NCBI RefSeq assembly: GCF_023074185.1
Contig: NZ_JADPKY010000173.1
Span: forward strand, 36,336 to 100,335
DNA: 64,000 bases
Direction: 5' to 3'
Source: Bradyrhizobium sp. 132
GTDB lineage: Bacteria; Pseudomonadota; Alphaproteobacteria; Rhizobiales; Xanthobacteraceae
Under the pieces are notes generated by a model. It made no database searches. It was not told the DNA's origin and saw only the letters and a list, made by a program, of their open reading frames with translations. This document shows positions 27,567-35,734 of the stretch, in pieces; position 1 is the stretch's first letter; each line of letters opens with the position of its first letter. The translations under genes were made by a program, and so were the position numbers.

Positions 27567-28784
27567 ATGATCGACTGCGTCGAGAACCGGCTCATCACCT
27601 CGCGCCGTAACCTCCTGCTCGGCGGCGCCTCCTTCGCGGCGTGGGCGTACTTGCCGAAATTCGCGCGCGCGGCCGATGGCCGCGACCCCCGGCTGATCGT
27701 GGTGATCCTGCGCGGCGCGCTTGACGGTCTCTCGACCGTCGCGCCGGTTGGCGACCCCGACTATGCCGGCCTGCACGGATCGATCGCGCTTACCGCTGAC
27801 GGTACGCATCCCGCGATCATGCTCGATACTTTCTTTGCGCTGCATCCGGCGATGCCTGAGTTCGCGCGGATGTATCGCGACATGCACGCCACGGTGATCC
27901 ACGCGGTGGCGACGCCTTATCGCGACCGTTCGCATTTCGACGGCCAGGACGTGCTCGAAAGCGGCTACGCCGGCCCGGGGCGCCTGCAATCCGGCTGGCT
28001 CAACCGCGCGCTGGAAGCGCTGCCGCGCGGCGAGCGTGTGTCGAGCGGACTTGCGGTCGGCCCGACCACGCCGCTGGTGCTGCGCGGCAATGCGCCGACG
28101 GTCGGCTGGACCCCGGTGGCGCTGCCGCAAGCCGACGACGACACCGCGATGCGTCTGGTCAATCTCTACCGTCACCGCGATCCGGGGCTGGCATCGGCCT
28201 TGTCGCAGGGCCTTCAACTCGAGAAGGCTGCGAGCGGCGACGACATGAAGCGGAAGCCCGGCAACGCGGTCGTGCAGATGCGGCAGGTCGCGCGCGGCGC
28301 CGCAAAACTGATGGCGGCCGACGACGGTCCGCGCATTGCCGCGCTCGCCTTCGACGGCTGGGACACGCACGCCAATGAGGGCGGGCCAGTGGGGCGCCTC
28401 GCGGTCCTGCTCGGCGGGCTCGACGGCGCGCTCGCCGAATTCGAAAGCGGCCTCGGCGAACGCTGGCGCGACACCGTCGTCGTGGTCGCGACCGAATTCG
28501 GCCGCACCGCGCGCATCAACGGCACCGACGGGACCGACCACGGCACGGGAACGATCGCGCTGCTCGCCGGCGGCGCGGTGAAGGGCGGCCGCGTCATCTC
28601 CGACTGGCCCGGCCTCAAGCTCGCCAACCTTTACGAGGGCCGCGACCTCAAGCCCACTACCGATCTGCGCTCCGTGATCAAGGGCGTGCTGCAGGGACAG
28701 TTCGGCCTGTCGGATCGCGTGCTGGCCGAGACGGTGTTCCCGGACAGCGCAGGCGCACGACCGATGAAAGGGCTGGTTGCCTAA
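27567..28784 (+). CDS. DUF1501 domain protein with Tat signal
   Basis: A 405-residue protein. The N-terminus carries a twin-arginine signal (TSRRNLLLGGASFAAWAYLP, with A-R-A before the mature end), so it should be exported folded. The mature part resembles sulfatase/alkaline-phosphatase folds (VILRGALDGLSTV; FDGWDTHANEGG; VVATEFGRTARINGTDGTDH). The ATG at 27567 is better spaced from GAGGAG than the ATG at 27561, which overlaps the DUF1800 stop. The two products probably act together. Confidence 0.9.
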   Translation: MIDCVENRLITSRRNLLLGGASFAAWAYLPKFARAADGRDPRLIVVILRGALDGLSTVAPVGDPDYAGLHGSIALTADGTHPAIMLDTFFALHPAMPEFARMYRDMHATVIHAVATPYRDRSHFDGQDVLESGYAGPGRLQSGWLNRALEALPRGERVSSGLAVGPTTPLVLRGNAPTVGWTPVALPQADDDTAMRLVNLYRHRDPGLASALSQGLQLEKAASGDDMKRKPGNAVVQMRQVARGAAKLMAADDGPRIAALAFDGWDTHANEGGPVGRLAVLLGGLDGALAEFESGLGERWRDTVVVVATEFGRTARINGTDGTDHGTGTIALLAGGAVKGGRVISDWPGLKLANLYEGRDLKPTTDLRSVIKGVLQGQFGLSDRVLAETVFPDSAGARPMKGLVA

Positions 28785-28789
28785 ACTGT

Positions 28790-28826
28790 CATTCCGGGTT
28801 CGCGCCTTGCGGCGCGTCCCGGAATG
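28790..28826. repeat. Short palindrome after the DUF1501 gene
   Basis: CATTCCGGG pairs with CCCGGAATG, and the inner CGCGCC pairs with GGCGCG. It starts five bases after the DUF1501 stop and could serve as a 3'-end stabiliser or weak terminator. Confidence 0.65.
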
Positions 28827-28863
28827 GCGACATGATCAGCCGAACATCAGGAGACCATCACCC

Positions 28864-29187
28864 ATGTACATCGCCATGAACCGCTTCCGCGTCACCAAAG
28901 GCTCCGAAACCGCTTTCGAGCAGGTCTGGCTTTCGCGCGATACCCATCTGGACAAGGTGCCGGGCTTCGTCGAGTTTCATCTGCTGCGCGGTCCCGAGCT
29001 CGAGGACCACACCCTGTACGCCTCGCATACGATCTGGGCCAACCACGCCGCGTTCGAGGCCTGGACCCAGTCGGAGGCGTTTCGTGCCGCGCATCAGCGC
29101 GCCGGCGACAACAAGCCGCTGTATCTCGGCCATCCCCAGTTCGAAGGCTTTGAGGTGATGCAGACTGTGGGACGCGGCGCGAAGTAG
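28864..29187 (+). CDS. Antibiotic biosynthesis monooxygenase-fold protein (IsdG/HmuQ-like)
   Basis: A 107-residue single ferredoxin-like fold protein: MYIAMNRFRVTKGSETAFEQ, HLDKVPGFVEFHLLRGPE, TLYASHTIWANHAAFEAWTQ, SEAFRAAHQRAG. This pattern matches the IsdG-type haem-degrading monooxygenases, which in Bradyrhizobium include HmuQ and HmuD. Haem-degrading activity is inferred from family resemblance. No haem-uptake gene or iron-response box is visible beside it. Confidence 0.8.
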   Translation: MYIAMNRFRVTKGSETAFEQVWLSRDTHLDKVPGFVEFHLLRGPELEDHTLYASHTIWANHAAFEAWTQSEAFRAAHQRAGDNKPLYLGHPQFEGFEVMQTVGRGAK

Positions 29188-29203
29188 CACGCCGCCGCAG
29201 AGT

Positions 29204-30145
29204 TCAGCCCAGCGTGATCTTGTCGATCTCGGCAAGATCATCCGCACCGAGCTTCCACGCGATCGCCCTCACGTTCTCCTCGACCTGCTCGACGCGGGTC
29301 GCGCCGGCGATCACGCTCGACACTTGCGGGCGTGCGGCGAGCCAGGAGAAGGCGAGCTCGAGCATGCTGTGGCCCCGTACCTTCGCGAAGGCCGTGAGCT
29401 TCTCGACGATGTCCTCGTTGCGCGGCGTGACGTAGCGGTCGCGCAGCCGCGGCACCTTGCCGAAGCGGGAGTCATCAGGCGCGGTCTCTCCCTTTCTGTA
29501 TTTGCCGGTCAGGAGTCCGCTTGCGAGCGGGAAGAACGGTAACAGACCGAGCTTGTATTCCTGCGCGGCCGGCAGCAGATCCTTCTCGATGTCGCGCACG
29601 ACGAGGGAGTATTCGTCCTGGCAGGAGATGAAGCGGCTGACATTCATCGCGCGTGCGACGTACTCTGCCTCAGCGACCCGCCAGGCCGGAAAGTTCGAAT
29701 TGCCGATGTAGCGAACCTTGCCTTGACGGACGAGATCGTCGAGGGCGCGCAAGCTCTCCTCGATCGGCGTCAGTGGGTCAAAATCGTGCTGCTGGTAGAG
29801 ATCGATGTAATCGGTCTTCAGCCGCTTCAGGCTCGCGTCCACGGCGTCCATGATGTAGCGGCGCGAGGCGCCCTGCTTGGTTCCGTCTTCCGCCATCGGC
29901 TTGGAATATTTCGTCGCCAGCACGATGTCCTTGCGGCGATCGCCCAGCACGGCGCCGAGTACATTTTCCGAACCACCCATGTTCGAATAGACGTCCGCGG
30001 TGTCGAACAGCGTGATGCCGAGATCGAGCGCGCGATGGATCACCTTGCGCGAGGTCTCCAGGTCGGTGCGCTGTCCGAAATTGTTGCAGCCGAGCCCAAC
30101 CGCAGACACGCGCAGGCCGGAGGCGCCGAGATTGCGAATTTCCAT
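29204..30145 (-). CDS. Aldo/keto reductase
   Basis: A 313-residue NADPH-dependent oxidoreductase with the full catalytic tetrad: Asp48 and Tyr53 in LFDTADVYSN, Lys79 in LATKYS and His120 in DLYQQHDFD. The C-terminal NADPH-binding segment is SVIAGATRVEQVEENV. It resembles the YajO/Tas-like branch; the substrate is unknown. It converges with the IsdG-like gene, 16 bases between stops. Confidence 0.92.
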   Translation of the reverse strand: MEIRNLGASGLRVSAVGLGCNNFGQRTDLETSRKVIHRALDLGITLFDTADVYSNMGGSENVLGAVLGDRRKDIVLATKYSKPMAEDGTKQGASRRYIMDAVDASLKRLKTDYIDLYQQHDFDPLTPIEESLRALDDLVRQGKVRYIGNSNFPAWRVAEAEYVARAMNVSRFISCQDEYSLVVRDIEKDLLPAAQEYKLGLLPFFPLASGLLTGKYRKGETAPDDSRFGKVPRLRDRYVTPRNEDIVEKLTAFAKVRGHSMLELAFSWLAARPQVSSVIAGATRVEQVEENVRAIAWKLGADDLAEIDKITLG

Positions 30146-30228
30146 GGGAGATCCCTATCAGATGAGCAGCGGCTCATTGTGACCGCCGTACGCCGCAGCA
30201 GCAAGCCGCCAGCCGCGTTGCTGCCATA

Positions 30229-30326
30229 CCGACAAGGGACTGCCGACAAGGGACTGCCGACAAGGGACTGCCGACAAGGGACTGCCGACAAGGAACTGCC
30301 GACAAGGAATTGCCGACAAAAAATGC
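30229..30326. repeat. Tandem array of seven 14-bp units
   Basis: The unit CCGACAAGGGACTG is repeated exactly four times from 30229, then continues as CCGACAAGGAACTG, CCGACAAGGAATTG and a degenerate CCGACAAAAAATGC. It lies in the 330-base non-coding gap upstream of the aldo/keto reductase. The gradual decay toward one end is typical of slipped-strand growth. No coding sense was found in it. Confidence 0.92.
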
Positions 30327-30447
30327 GGCCCCTGTCAGACGCGGCGACTGACGGGGACCGCTTGGAGCGCTTGATCGGTGACGGGGGGCCTGATCAGACG
30401 CAGGTGCAACCTAGTCCCGCCATGTTACGCGCGGGTGACAGGCAAAG

Positions 30448-30456
30448 TTATCCACA
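30448..30456 (+). other. Perfect DnaA-box sequence
   Basis: TTATCCACA matches the bacterial DnaA-box consensus. It is single and lies 120 bases from the 14-bp tandem array in the same intergenic gap. One or two such matches are expected by chance in 64 kb, so function is uncertain. Confidence 0.35.
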
Positions 30457-30475
30457 GGGCTCGCGATCACGAGAA

Positions 30476-30931
30476 TCAGAAGATCTTGCGATAGACGATG
30501 AAGCCGGAGCGCTCGGCGACCTTATTGTACAGGCGCTGCGCCGTGACGTTGGTTTCGTGCGTCTGCCAGTAGACGCGCGGGGCTCCCGCGAGTTTCGCGC
30601 GCTCGTAGACGCCGTGGATCAGCGCCGAGCCGACACCTTTGCCGCGAGCAGCCTCAGTCGTGAACAGGTCCTGCAAATAGCAGGACGGCTCGATCGCGGT
30701 GGTGCTGCGGTGAAAGAGATAATTCGTCATCCCGAGCAGGCGGCCGTCGCTCTCGGCGACCAATCCGTGCACCGGCTCATAGGCATCGAAAAAGCGCTGC
30801 CACGTCACGCGCGTGATTTCGGGGGCGAGCGCAGTCGGGCCCGAGCGGCCGTAGAAGGCGTTGTAGCCGTCCCACAACGGCAGCCATTGTTCGTAATCCT
30901 GCCTCGTGACGGAGCGAATGGTGAGCGACAT
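30476..30931 (-). CDS. GNAT family N-acetyltransferase
   Basis: A 151-residue acetyltransferase. The acetyl-CoA loop is visible in LFTTEAARGKGVGSALIHGV (Q/RxxGxG/A type), preceded by LVAESDGRLLGMTNYLFHRS and followed by VYWQTHETNVTAQRLYNKVA. The start MSLTIRSVTRQDYEQW is the usual GNAT beginning; the frame is open 33 bases further upstream. The acceptor substrate is unknown. Confidence 0.9.
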   Translation of the reverse strand: MSLTIRSVTRQDYEQWLPLWDGYNAFYGRSGPTALAPEITRVTWQRFFDAYEPVHGLVAESDGRLLGMTNYLFHRSTTAIEPSCYLQDLFTTEAARGKGVGSALIHGVYERAKLAGAPRVYWQTHETNVTAQRLYNKVAERSGFIVYRKIF

Positions 30932-30996
30932 ATGAAATTCCCGCGATCGATGAGCGTCCTTCATACTTGATGATGGACGTGCTGATCAATCGCGCA

Positions 30997-31809
30997 CTAC
31001 TCCGCGACGCGCAGATAGCGGATCAGCTTGCGGCCCGCGGGATCGCGCAGCGAGCGGTAGTAGTCGGCGCGGGACGGCGCATCGGTATGCCGCACGAGGT
31101 CGGTCACGGGCGTGTAGCTCAACATGCGCCCGCCATCGGGCAGCGCGGCGCACACGAAGCGCAACACCTCGCCATTGCGCAAGGCGATGTTGATCGGCGT
31201 GGCATCGCCGATCCGCACCATCTCCATGCGCTGGGCGATGAAGGTGCCGAGCTCGTCCTCGGGCAATTCGAACGCGCCGGTGTCGCGGCCGTGATACATC
31301 AGCGCGATGAATGGCGGCTTGCCGTCGGCGATGTCGTCCGGTACCGCAAAATAATCGCGGAACGCGCGGTTGATGAACTCGGCGCGCGTCTCGGCATCGA
31401 GCAGCACGATGCCGATATCGGCCTGGTCGAGCGCGGCCGACAGCCGCGCGGCGGTGGCGTGGCTCTGACGCTCGGCGGCAAAAATGCCGAGCAGCCGCCC
31501 GCGCATCAGGCCGGTGATGCCTGCGGTGCCCGCGGCCGTCATTGTCAGGAGGCCGAGCTGAACCAGATCCGCCGTGGTAAGGCCGGAAATGCCGTGCTGG
31601 CTGAGCAACAGCAGCGCCGCGCCGATGACGGCGACGGCTGCGCTGGCGACGGCGGGCGCGAGGCCCGAGAGCGCGCCGGCAAGCGCCACGATGCAGACCA
31701 GCAGCGGCGCAGGCGAGGGAGTGGGGACAAAACGATCGAAAAGCATCGTCAGCAGCGCAGTCGCTGCCGTCAGCGCCGGACCGAAGATCACACGCCATCC
31801 GAACCGCAT
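30997..31809 (-). CDS. Membrane-anchored PAS-domain protein
   Basis: A 270-residue protein. Three to four hydrophobic helices fill residues 1-100 (VIFGPALTAATALLTMLF; PLLVCIVALAGALSGLAPAV; AVAVIGAALLLLS), resembling the KdpD-type membrane region. A PAS fold follows (ALDQADIGIVLLDAETRAEF; INRAFRDYFAVPDDIADGKP). There is no kinase, GGDEF or HTH output domain, so it may be a sensor that signals by protein contact or a remnant of a larger kinase. Confidence 0.8.
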   Translation of the reverse strand: MRFGWRVIFGPALTAATALLTMLFDRFVPTPSPAPLLVCIVALAGALSGLAPAVASAAVAVIGAALLLLSQHGISGLTTADLVQLGLLTMTAAGTAGITGLMRGRLLGIFAAERQSHATAARLSAALDQADIGIVLLDAETRAEFINRAFRDYFAVPDDIADGKPPFIALMYHGRDTGAFELPEDELGTFIAQRMEMVRIGDATPINIALRNGEVLRFVCAALPDGGRMLSYTPVTDLVRHTDAPSRADYYRSLRDPAGRKLIRYLRVAE

Positions 31810-31938
31810 GGGGCTGTCTCGCTCCTCCCTGAACGAGGTAAGGCGGCAACACTGACTGATCGTTGCGCCAATGCGATGCGGTTCCGCGCGGCGCGCTTAA
31901 CGCGGACTTGCGTCCAAGCGCAAAGCTTTCGGATGATT

Positions 31939-32097
31939 TTAGACCAAGTGCGCGTGCTTGACGCGTTGTTGCAGCGCGGGCGCGTTCAGGGTCGACGTCC
32001 CCGGGCCCTTGCGCGTGCCGACCAATATCAGCAGCGATGCCGCGACGAGGATGGCCGCAGTCAGGGTGATCGCAACGACTACCACAGGTGATTTCAT
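31939..32097 (-). CDS. Small membrane protein, 52 residues
   Basis: MKSPVVVVAITLTAAILVAA begins a single long hydrophobic helix, followed by a short basic and polar tail (RKGPGTSTLNAPALQQRVKH). This looks like a single-span inner-membrane protein with a cytoplasmic or periplasmic tail. The start at 32097 puts the helix at the N-terminus. The family is unknown. Confidence 0.6.
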   Translation of the reverse strand: MKSPVVVVAITLTAAILVAASLLILVGTRKGPGTSTLNAPALQQRVKHAHLV

Positions 32098-32170
32098 CGA
32101 CGTCCTGTCGCGATGCCGGTCGGCGCGGGGCACGCGGCGCCTTGAAGGCGGGTCCAGGATAAAACGGGAA

Positions 32171-32347
32171 TCAGACCGGCAGGCCCATCGCCATGGTCGC
32201 CTTGGTCGACAGCACTGTCAGGGTGACGATCAGGCACAGCGAGAGCGCGGCGACGGCGAGCGAGGCCGCGACCGCGTTGGTCAGCCGGGAAGACGAAACG
32301 GTAGCGGGCTGGCCTTGAAAGCCCGCCGCGCCGGACGCCCGTATCAT
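32171..32347 (-). CDS. Small membrane protein, 58 residues
   Basis: The frame begins MIRASGAAGFQGQPATVSSS, has one hydrophobic helix NAVAASLAVAALSLCLIVTL, and ends MAMGLPV. AAGGA lies eight bases before the ATG. It is 73 bases upstream of the 52-residue protein on the same strand and has the same single-span design, so the two may form a small operon. Confidence 0.6.
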   Translation of the reverse strand: MIRASGAAGFQGQPATVSSSRLTNAVAASLAVAALSLCLIVTLTVLSTKATMAMGLPV

Positions 32348-32503
32348 GGTCTAAATCCTTCAACGCGCGAGCGAATCACCCACGACATCGAACAATTTCA
32401 CCGTGGCAACCGGCAATATTGCGGCGGCCAGCACGCCGAAAATGGCGAGATTGCGGCAAGGAAGACCCTTGTGCCCGCTATTCGCCAGAGCGCGATCGCT
32501 CCG

Positions 32504-33154
32504 TCAGGCGCCCGCGGCGATGCTGGCGGGATCCTCGATGTCGGCCGGCCGCCACTCCATTGCGACGAAGCCGGGGGCCGCTTCCACGCGCTCCAGCCAG
32601 TCCCGGATCGCCGGGAAGGTCGAGAGGTCGAAGTCGCAGCGGTCCGCAAGGTGGGTATAACCGTACAGCGCGATGTCGGCGACCGTGAGCTGGCGGGCGG
32701 CGAAATAGGCGTTGGTCTTGAGGTGGTTTTCCATCACCTGGAGGGCGCCATAGCCGCGCTCCATCCAGTCTTCCAGCGAATGGGTCTGCAGGTCGCGGCC
32801 GCCCCTCACCAGCGACAGCCAGAAATAGGCCGCGCCGATGTTCGGCTCCAACGCGTGCTGCTCAAAGAACATCCACTGCAGCGCTTCGGCACGATCGATG
32901 CGGTTCTCCGGCGCGAGCGGAGTGCCGACGGCGACATACCAGAGGATGGCGTTGGACTCGGCGAGATAGCGATCGCCGCCGACCTCGAGCAGCGGCACCT
33001 GACCGGACGGGTTCTTGGCCAGGAAGTCCGGGGTGCGGCTCTCGCCGCGCAGAATGTCCACCTCGACCGCTTCGTAAGGCAAGTTCAACAGCGCCAGCGC
33101 AAGGCGGACCTTGTAGCTGTTGCCCGAGCGTTGCATCGAATAGAGCTTGTACAT
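32504..33154 (-). CDS. Glutathione S-transferase family protein
   Basis: A 216-residue GST. The thioredoxin-like domain has LYSMQRSGNSYKVRLALALL with an N-terminal Ser, SGQVPLLEVGGDRYLAESNA with cis-Pro, and the C-terminal helical domain has LTVADIALYGYTHLADRCDF. The start at 33154 (MYKLYSM) is the family start. It is the second of three GSTs in the window, and its substrate is unknown. Confidence 0.9.
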   Translation of the reverse strand: MYKLYSMQRSGNSYKVRLALALLNLPYEAVEVDILRGESRTPDFLAKNPSGQVPLLEVGGDRYLAESNAILWYVAVGTPLAPENRIDRAEALQWMFFEQHALEPNIGAAYFWLSLVRGGRDLQTHSLEDWMERGYGALQVMENHLKTNAYFAARQLTVADIALYGYTHLADRCDFDLSTFPAIRDWLERVEAAPGFVAMEWRPADIEDPASIAAGA

Positions 33155-33749
33155 TCTGAGGATGATTCCGAAAGACGGGAAGGCGCGGCGCTTGTTGCCC
33201 TGCAACGCGGCTAAACAATGATGCCGATGCGAATCCGCTGCAAGGGCCCGCCAATAGAAAAACTCGAAAACCCTACCGCATTGCAACGCGGCGGAAGATC
33301 ATTTCCGTGCGACCATGCAATTCAGTTCACGCTTGCGTCAATTCGTGTGCGCATCGTTACGCACGAGGCGTGCGCTGAAGCCTTCACCTTGTTATGGCCG
33401 GGCATAGCCGCCCGAAAGACGGCGTCGCTTCCGGCCTATGTCCCGGCCATCCACGATCTCACTGCATCACCAAAGAACGTCGATACCCGGGACAGCCCGG
33501 GCAAGACGACCTGCTGTCGCCAACACGCAAAATTGCTCCGAGGACAAGCCTTGTCGGATATGTGGGATTTGCCTGGCAAAGTTGCGGAAAATTGCGAAGA
33601 ATCCAGTCTTGAAACGCTCCAGACCCGTAAACTTTTGCGAGATCGGACCGAAGTTTCTTGCGGTGCAACGGCACTCGTTTTAGGGTGGTTCATTCCCACA
33701 ATCGGAGTCGTGAGGCCAAAGGGTTCACGACGCTTGTCAGGAGATGACG
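33155..33749. other. Long non-coding gap with palindromic repeats
   Basis: A 595-base gap between divergent genes without a convincing reading frame. ATGGCCGGGCATAG (33394-33407) pairs with CTATGTCCCGGCCAT (33436-33450) with one bulge, and CCCGGGACAGCCCGGG lies at about 33487-33502. Both resemble dispersed repeats elsewhere in the window. The part from 33520 to 33749 is less GC-rich and must hold the aminotransferase promoter, but no clear box was found. Confidence 0.6.
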
Positions 33750-34952
33750 ATGCCCTTCCTTGCCGCTGCGCTCGACCGTGTGAAGCCGTCCGCCACCATC
33801 GCGGTCACGGATAAAGCACGTGCGCTGAAAGCGGCGGGCCGCAACGTCATCGGCCTCGGCGCCGGCGAGCCCGACTTCGACACGCCCGCCAACATCAAGC
33901 TGGCGGCGATCCGCGCCATCGAAGCCGGCAAGACCAAGTACACTGCGGTCGACGGCATTCCCGAGTTGAAGGAAGCCATCATCGCCAAGTTTCAGCGCGA
34001 GAACGGCGTCGTCTTCAAGGCAAACCAGATCATCGTCGGCACCGGCGGCAAGCAGGTGCTCTACAACGCGCTGATGGCAACCATCAATCCGGGCGACGAG
34101 GTGATCATCCCCGCGCCGTACTGGGTCAGCTATCCCGAGATGGTGGCGCTCGCCGGCGGCGAGCCAGTGCCGGTGGTCTGCACCGCCGCGACCGGCTTCA
34201 AGCTCCAGGCCGATGCGCTCGAGCGCGCGATCACGCCAAAGACCAAATGGGTGATCCTGTGCTCGCCGTCGAACCCGACGGGAGCTGCCTACACCAGGAC
34301 CGAGCTGAAGGCGCTCACCGACGTGCTGGTCAAGCATCCGCATGTCTGGGTGATGACCGACGACATGTACGAGCACCTCGTCTATGACGACTTCCAGTTC
34401 ACCACGGTCGCGCAGGTCGAGCCGAAACTCTACGACCGCACGCTGACCGTGAACGGCGTGTCGAAGGCCTATTGCATGACCGGCTGGCGCATCGGCTATG
34501 CCGGTGGTCCGGCGCAGCTCATCAAGGCGATGTCGACGATCCAGTCGCAGTCGACGTCGAACCCGTCGTCGATCGCGCAATGGGCAGCGGTTGAGGCGCT
34601 GAACGGTCCGCAGGACTTCATCCCCGCCAACAACAAGGTGTTCAAGGAGCGCCGCGACCTCGTCGTCTCCATGCTCAACCAGGCCAAGGGCATCGAGTGC
34701 CCGCGTCCCGAAGGCGCCTTCTACGTCTATCCGTCCTGCGCCGGCACGATCGGCAAGACCGCGCCGTCGGGCAAGGTGATCGACAATGACGAGACGTTCG
34801 TGACCGAACTGCTCGAGACCGAAGGCGTTGCCGTCGTGCAGGGCTCGGCGTTCGGGCTTGGACCTGCGTTCCGCATCTCCTACGCGACCAAGACCTCGGA
34901 CCTCGAAGACGCCTGCAATCGCATCCAGCGCTTCTGCGGCAATCTGCGCTAA
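33750..34952 (+). CDS. Pyridoxal-phosphate aspartate aminotransferase (class I)
   Basis: A 400-residue aminotransferase of the subgroup common in alphaproteobacteria, some of which also accept prephenate. Visible blocks are GLGAGEPDFDTPANIKLAA, KYTAVDGIPELKEAI, ILCSPSNPTGAAYTR and the PLP-lysine region VNGVSKAYCMTGWRIGYAGG. The ATG at 33750 is better spaced from CAGGAG than the ATG at 33744. It is followed by an intrinsic terminator and appears monocistronic. Confidence 0.95.
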   Translation: MPFLAAALDRVKPSATIAVTDKARALKAAGRNVIGLGAGEPDFDTPANIKLAAIRAIEAGKTKYTAVDGIPELKEAIIAKFQRENGVVFKANQIIVGTGGKQVLYNALMATINPGDEVIIPAPYWVSYPEMVALAGGEPVPVVCTAATGFKLQADALERAITPKTKWVILCSPSNPTGAAYTRTELKALTDVLVKHPHVWVMTDDMYEHLVYDDFQFTTVAQVEPKLYDRTLTVNGVSKAYCMTGWRIGYAGGPAQLIKAMSTIQSQSTSNPSSIAQWAAVEALNGPQDFIPANNKVFKERRDLVVSMLNQAKGIECPRPEGAFYVYPSCAGTIGKTAPSGKVIDNDETFVTELLETEGVAVVQGSAFGLGPAFRISYATKTSDLEDACNRIQRFCGNLR

Positions 34953-34981
34953 GCCTGTCACGACGAAACGAACTGGAATGA

Positions 34982-35012
34982 AAAGGCCCGCTTCGCGCGG
35001 GCCTTTTTTATT
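34982..35012 (+). terminator. Intrinsic terminator after the aminotransferase
   Basis: AAGGCCCGC, loop TTCG, GCGGGCCTT and a TTTTT run form a classic stem, tetraloop and T-tract, 30 bases after the stop codon. Confidence 0.92.
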
Positions 35013-35116
35013 CCTGCACGCAATCTGGCACCGCAGGGAATGTTGTGCCATAGACCATTGCGTCACGGGTAGGCGTGCATCTCTGCTCGCATCACGTTCA
35101 TCGCCGGAGATATTTC

Positions 35117-35596
35117 ATGCGCCGTTCACTCCTTCTCGCCGGGATCGCCGCCGCCAGCCTCGTTGCCTCGGTCGTGGTCGCCGACGCGCAGCAGCGGATG
35201 GTGCGGGTCGGCGTGCTCGAATGCCGCGGCGGCGCCAGCGTCGGCTTCATCGTGGGATCGGTGACCAATCTCGGCTGCGTCCTGCGCGCCGAGGGCTTGC
35301 CGGAGGATCGCTACGTCGCGACCATCCGCAAAGTCGGCCTCGATATCGGCATCACCCAGGAGACCGCGCTGGCCTGGGGCGTGTTCGCGCCGGTCGACCG
35401 GCTCGGACCGGGCGACCTCTCGGGCACCTATGCGGGCGCGCAGGGCAGTGCCTCGGTCGGCGTCGGTCTCGGCGGCAACGTGCTGGTCGGCGGCTCCAAC
35501 AATTCGATCGCGCTCCAGCCGCTCAGCGTGCAGGGCCAGGTCGGCCTCAACGTCGCGGCCGGGCTTGAGAGCCTGGAACTTCGCCCCGGCCGTTAA
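35117..35596 (+). CDS. DUF992 secreted protein
   Basis: A 159-residue protein. MRRSLLLAGIAAASLVASVV is the start of a signal peptide cleaved near ADAQQ. The mature domain VRVGVLECRGGASVGFIVGS followed by CVLRAEGLPEDRYVATIRKV and Gly/Ala-rich strands is the DUF992 pattern. Two cysteines could form a disulfide in the periplasm. The function is unknown. Confidence 0.85.
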   Translation: MRRSLLLAGIAAASLVASVVVADAQQRMVRVGVLECRGGASVGFIVGSVTNLGCVLRAEGLPEDRYVATIRKVGLDIGITQETALAWGVFAPVDRLGPGDLSGTYAGAQGSASVGVGLGGNVLVGGSNNSIALQPLSVQGQVGLNVAAGLESLELRPGR

Positions 35597-35734
35597 GAGC
35601 TGGCCGTCAATAACCTGATCTCACTGACGACGCACCGCAGCGATTTTTGATGCTTGCCAAATCTCGGGGACGGGCAGAGCATCTGCGCTTGCCGACCCAA
35701 TCATGGGCCGAGCTCCACACCAAGGAGGCGGCGA

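Noticed and set aside
30229..30326. The tandem array as a CRISPR
   Set aside because: The 14-bp units abut without spacers and there are no cas genes.
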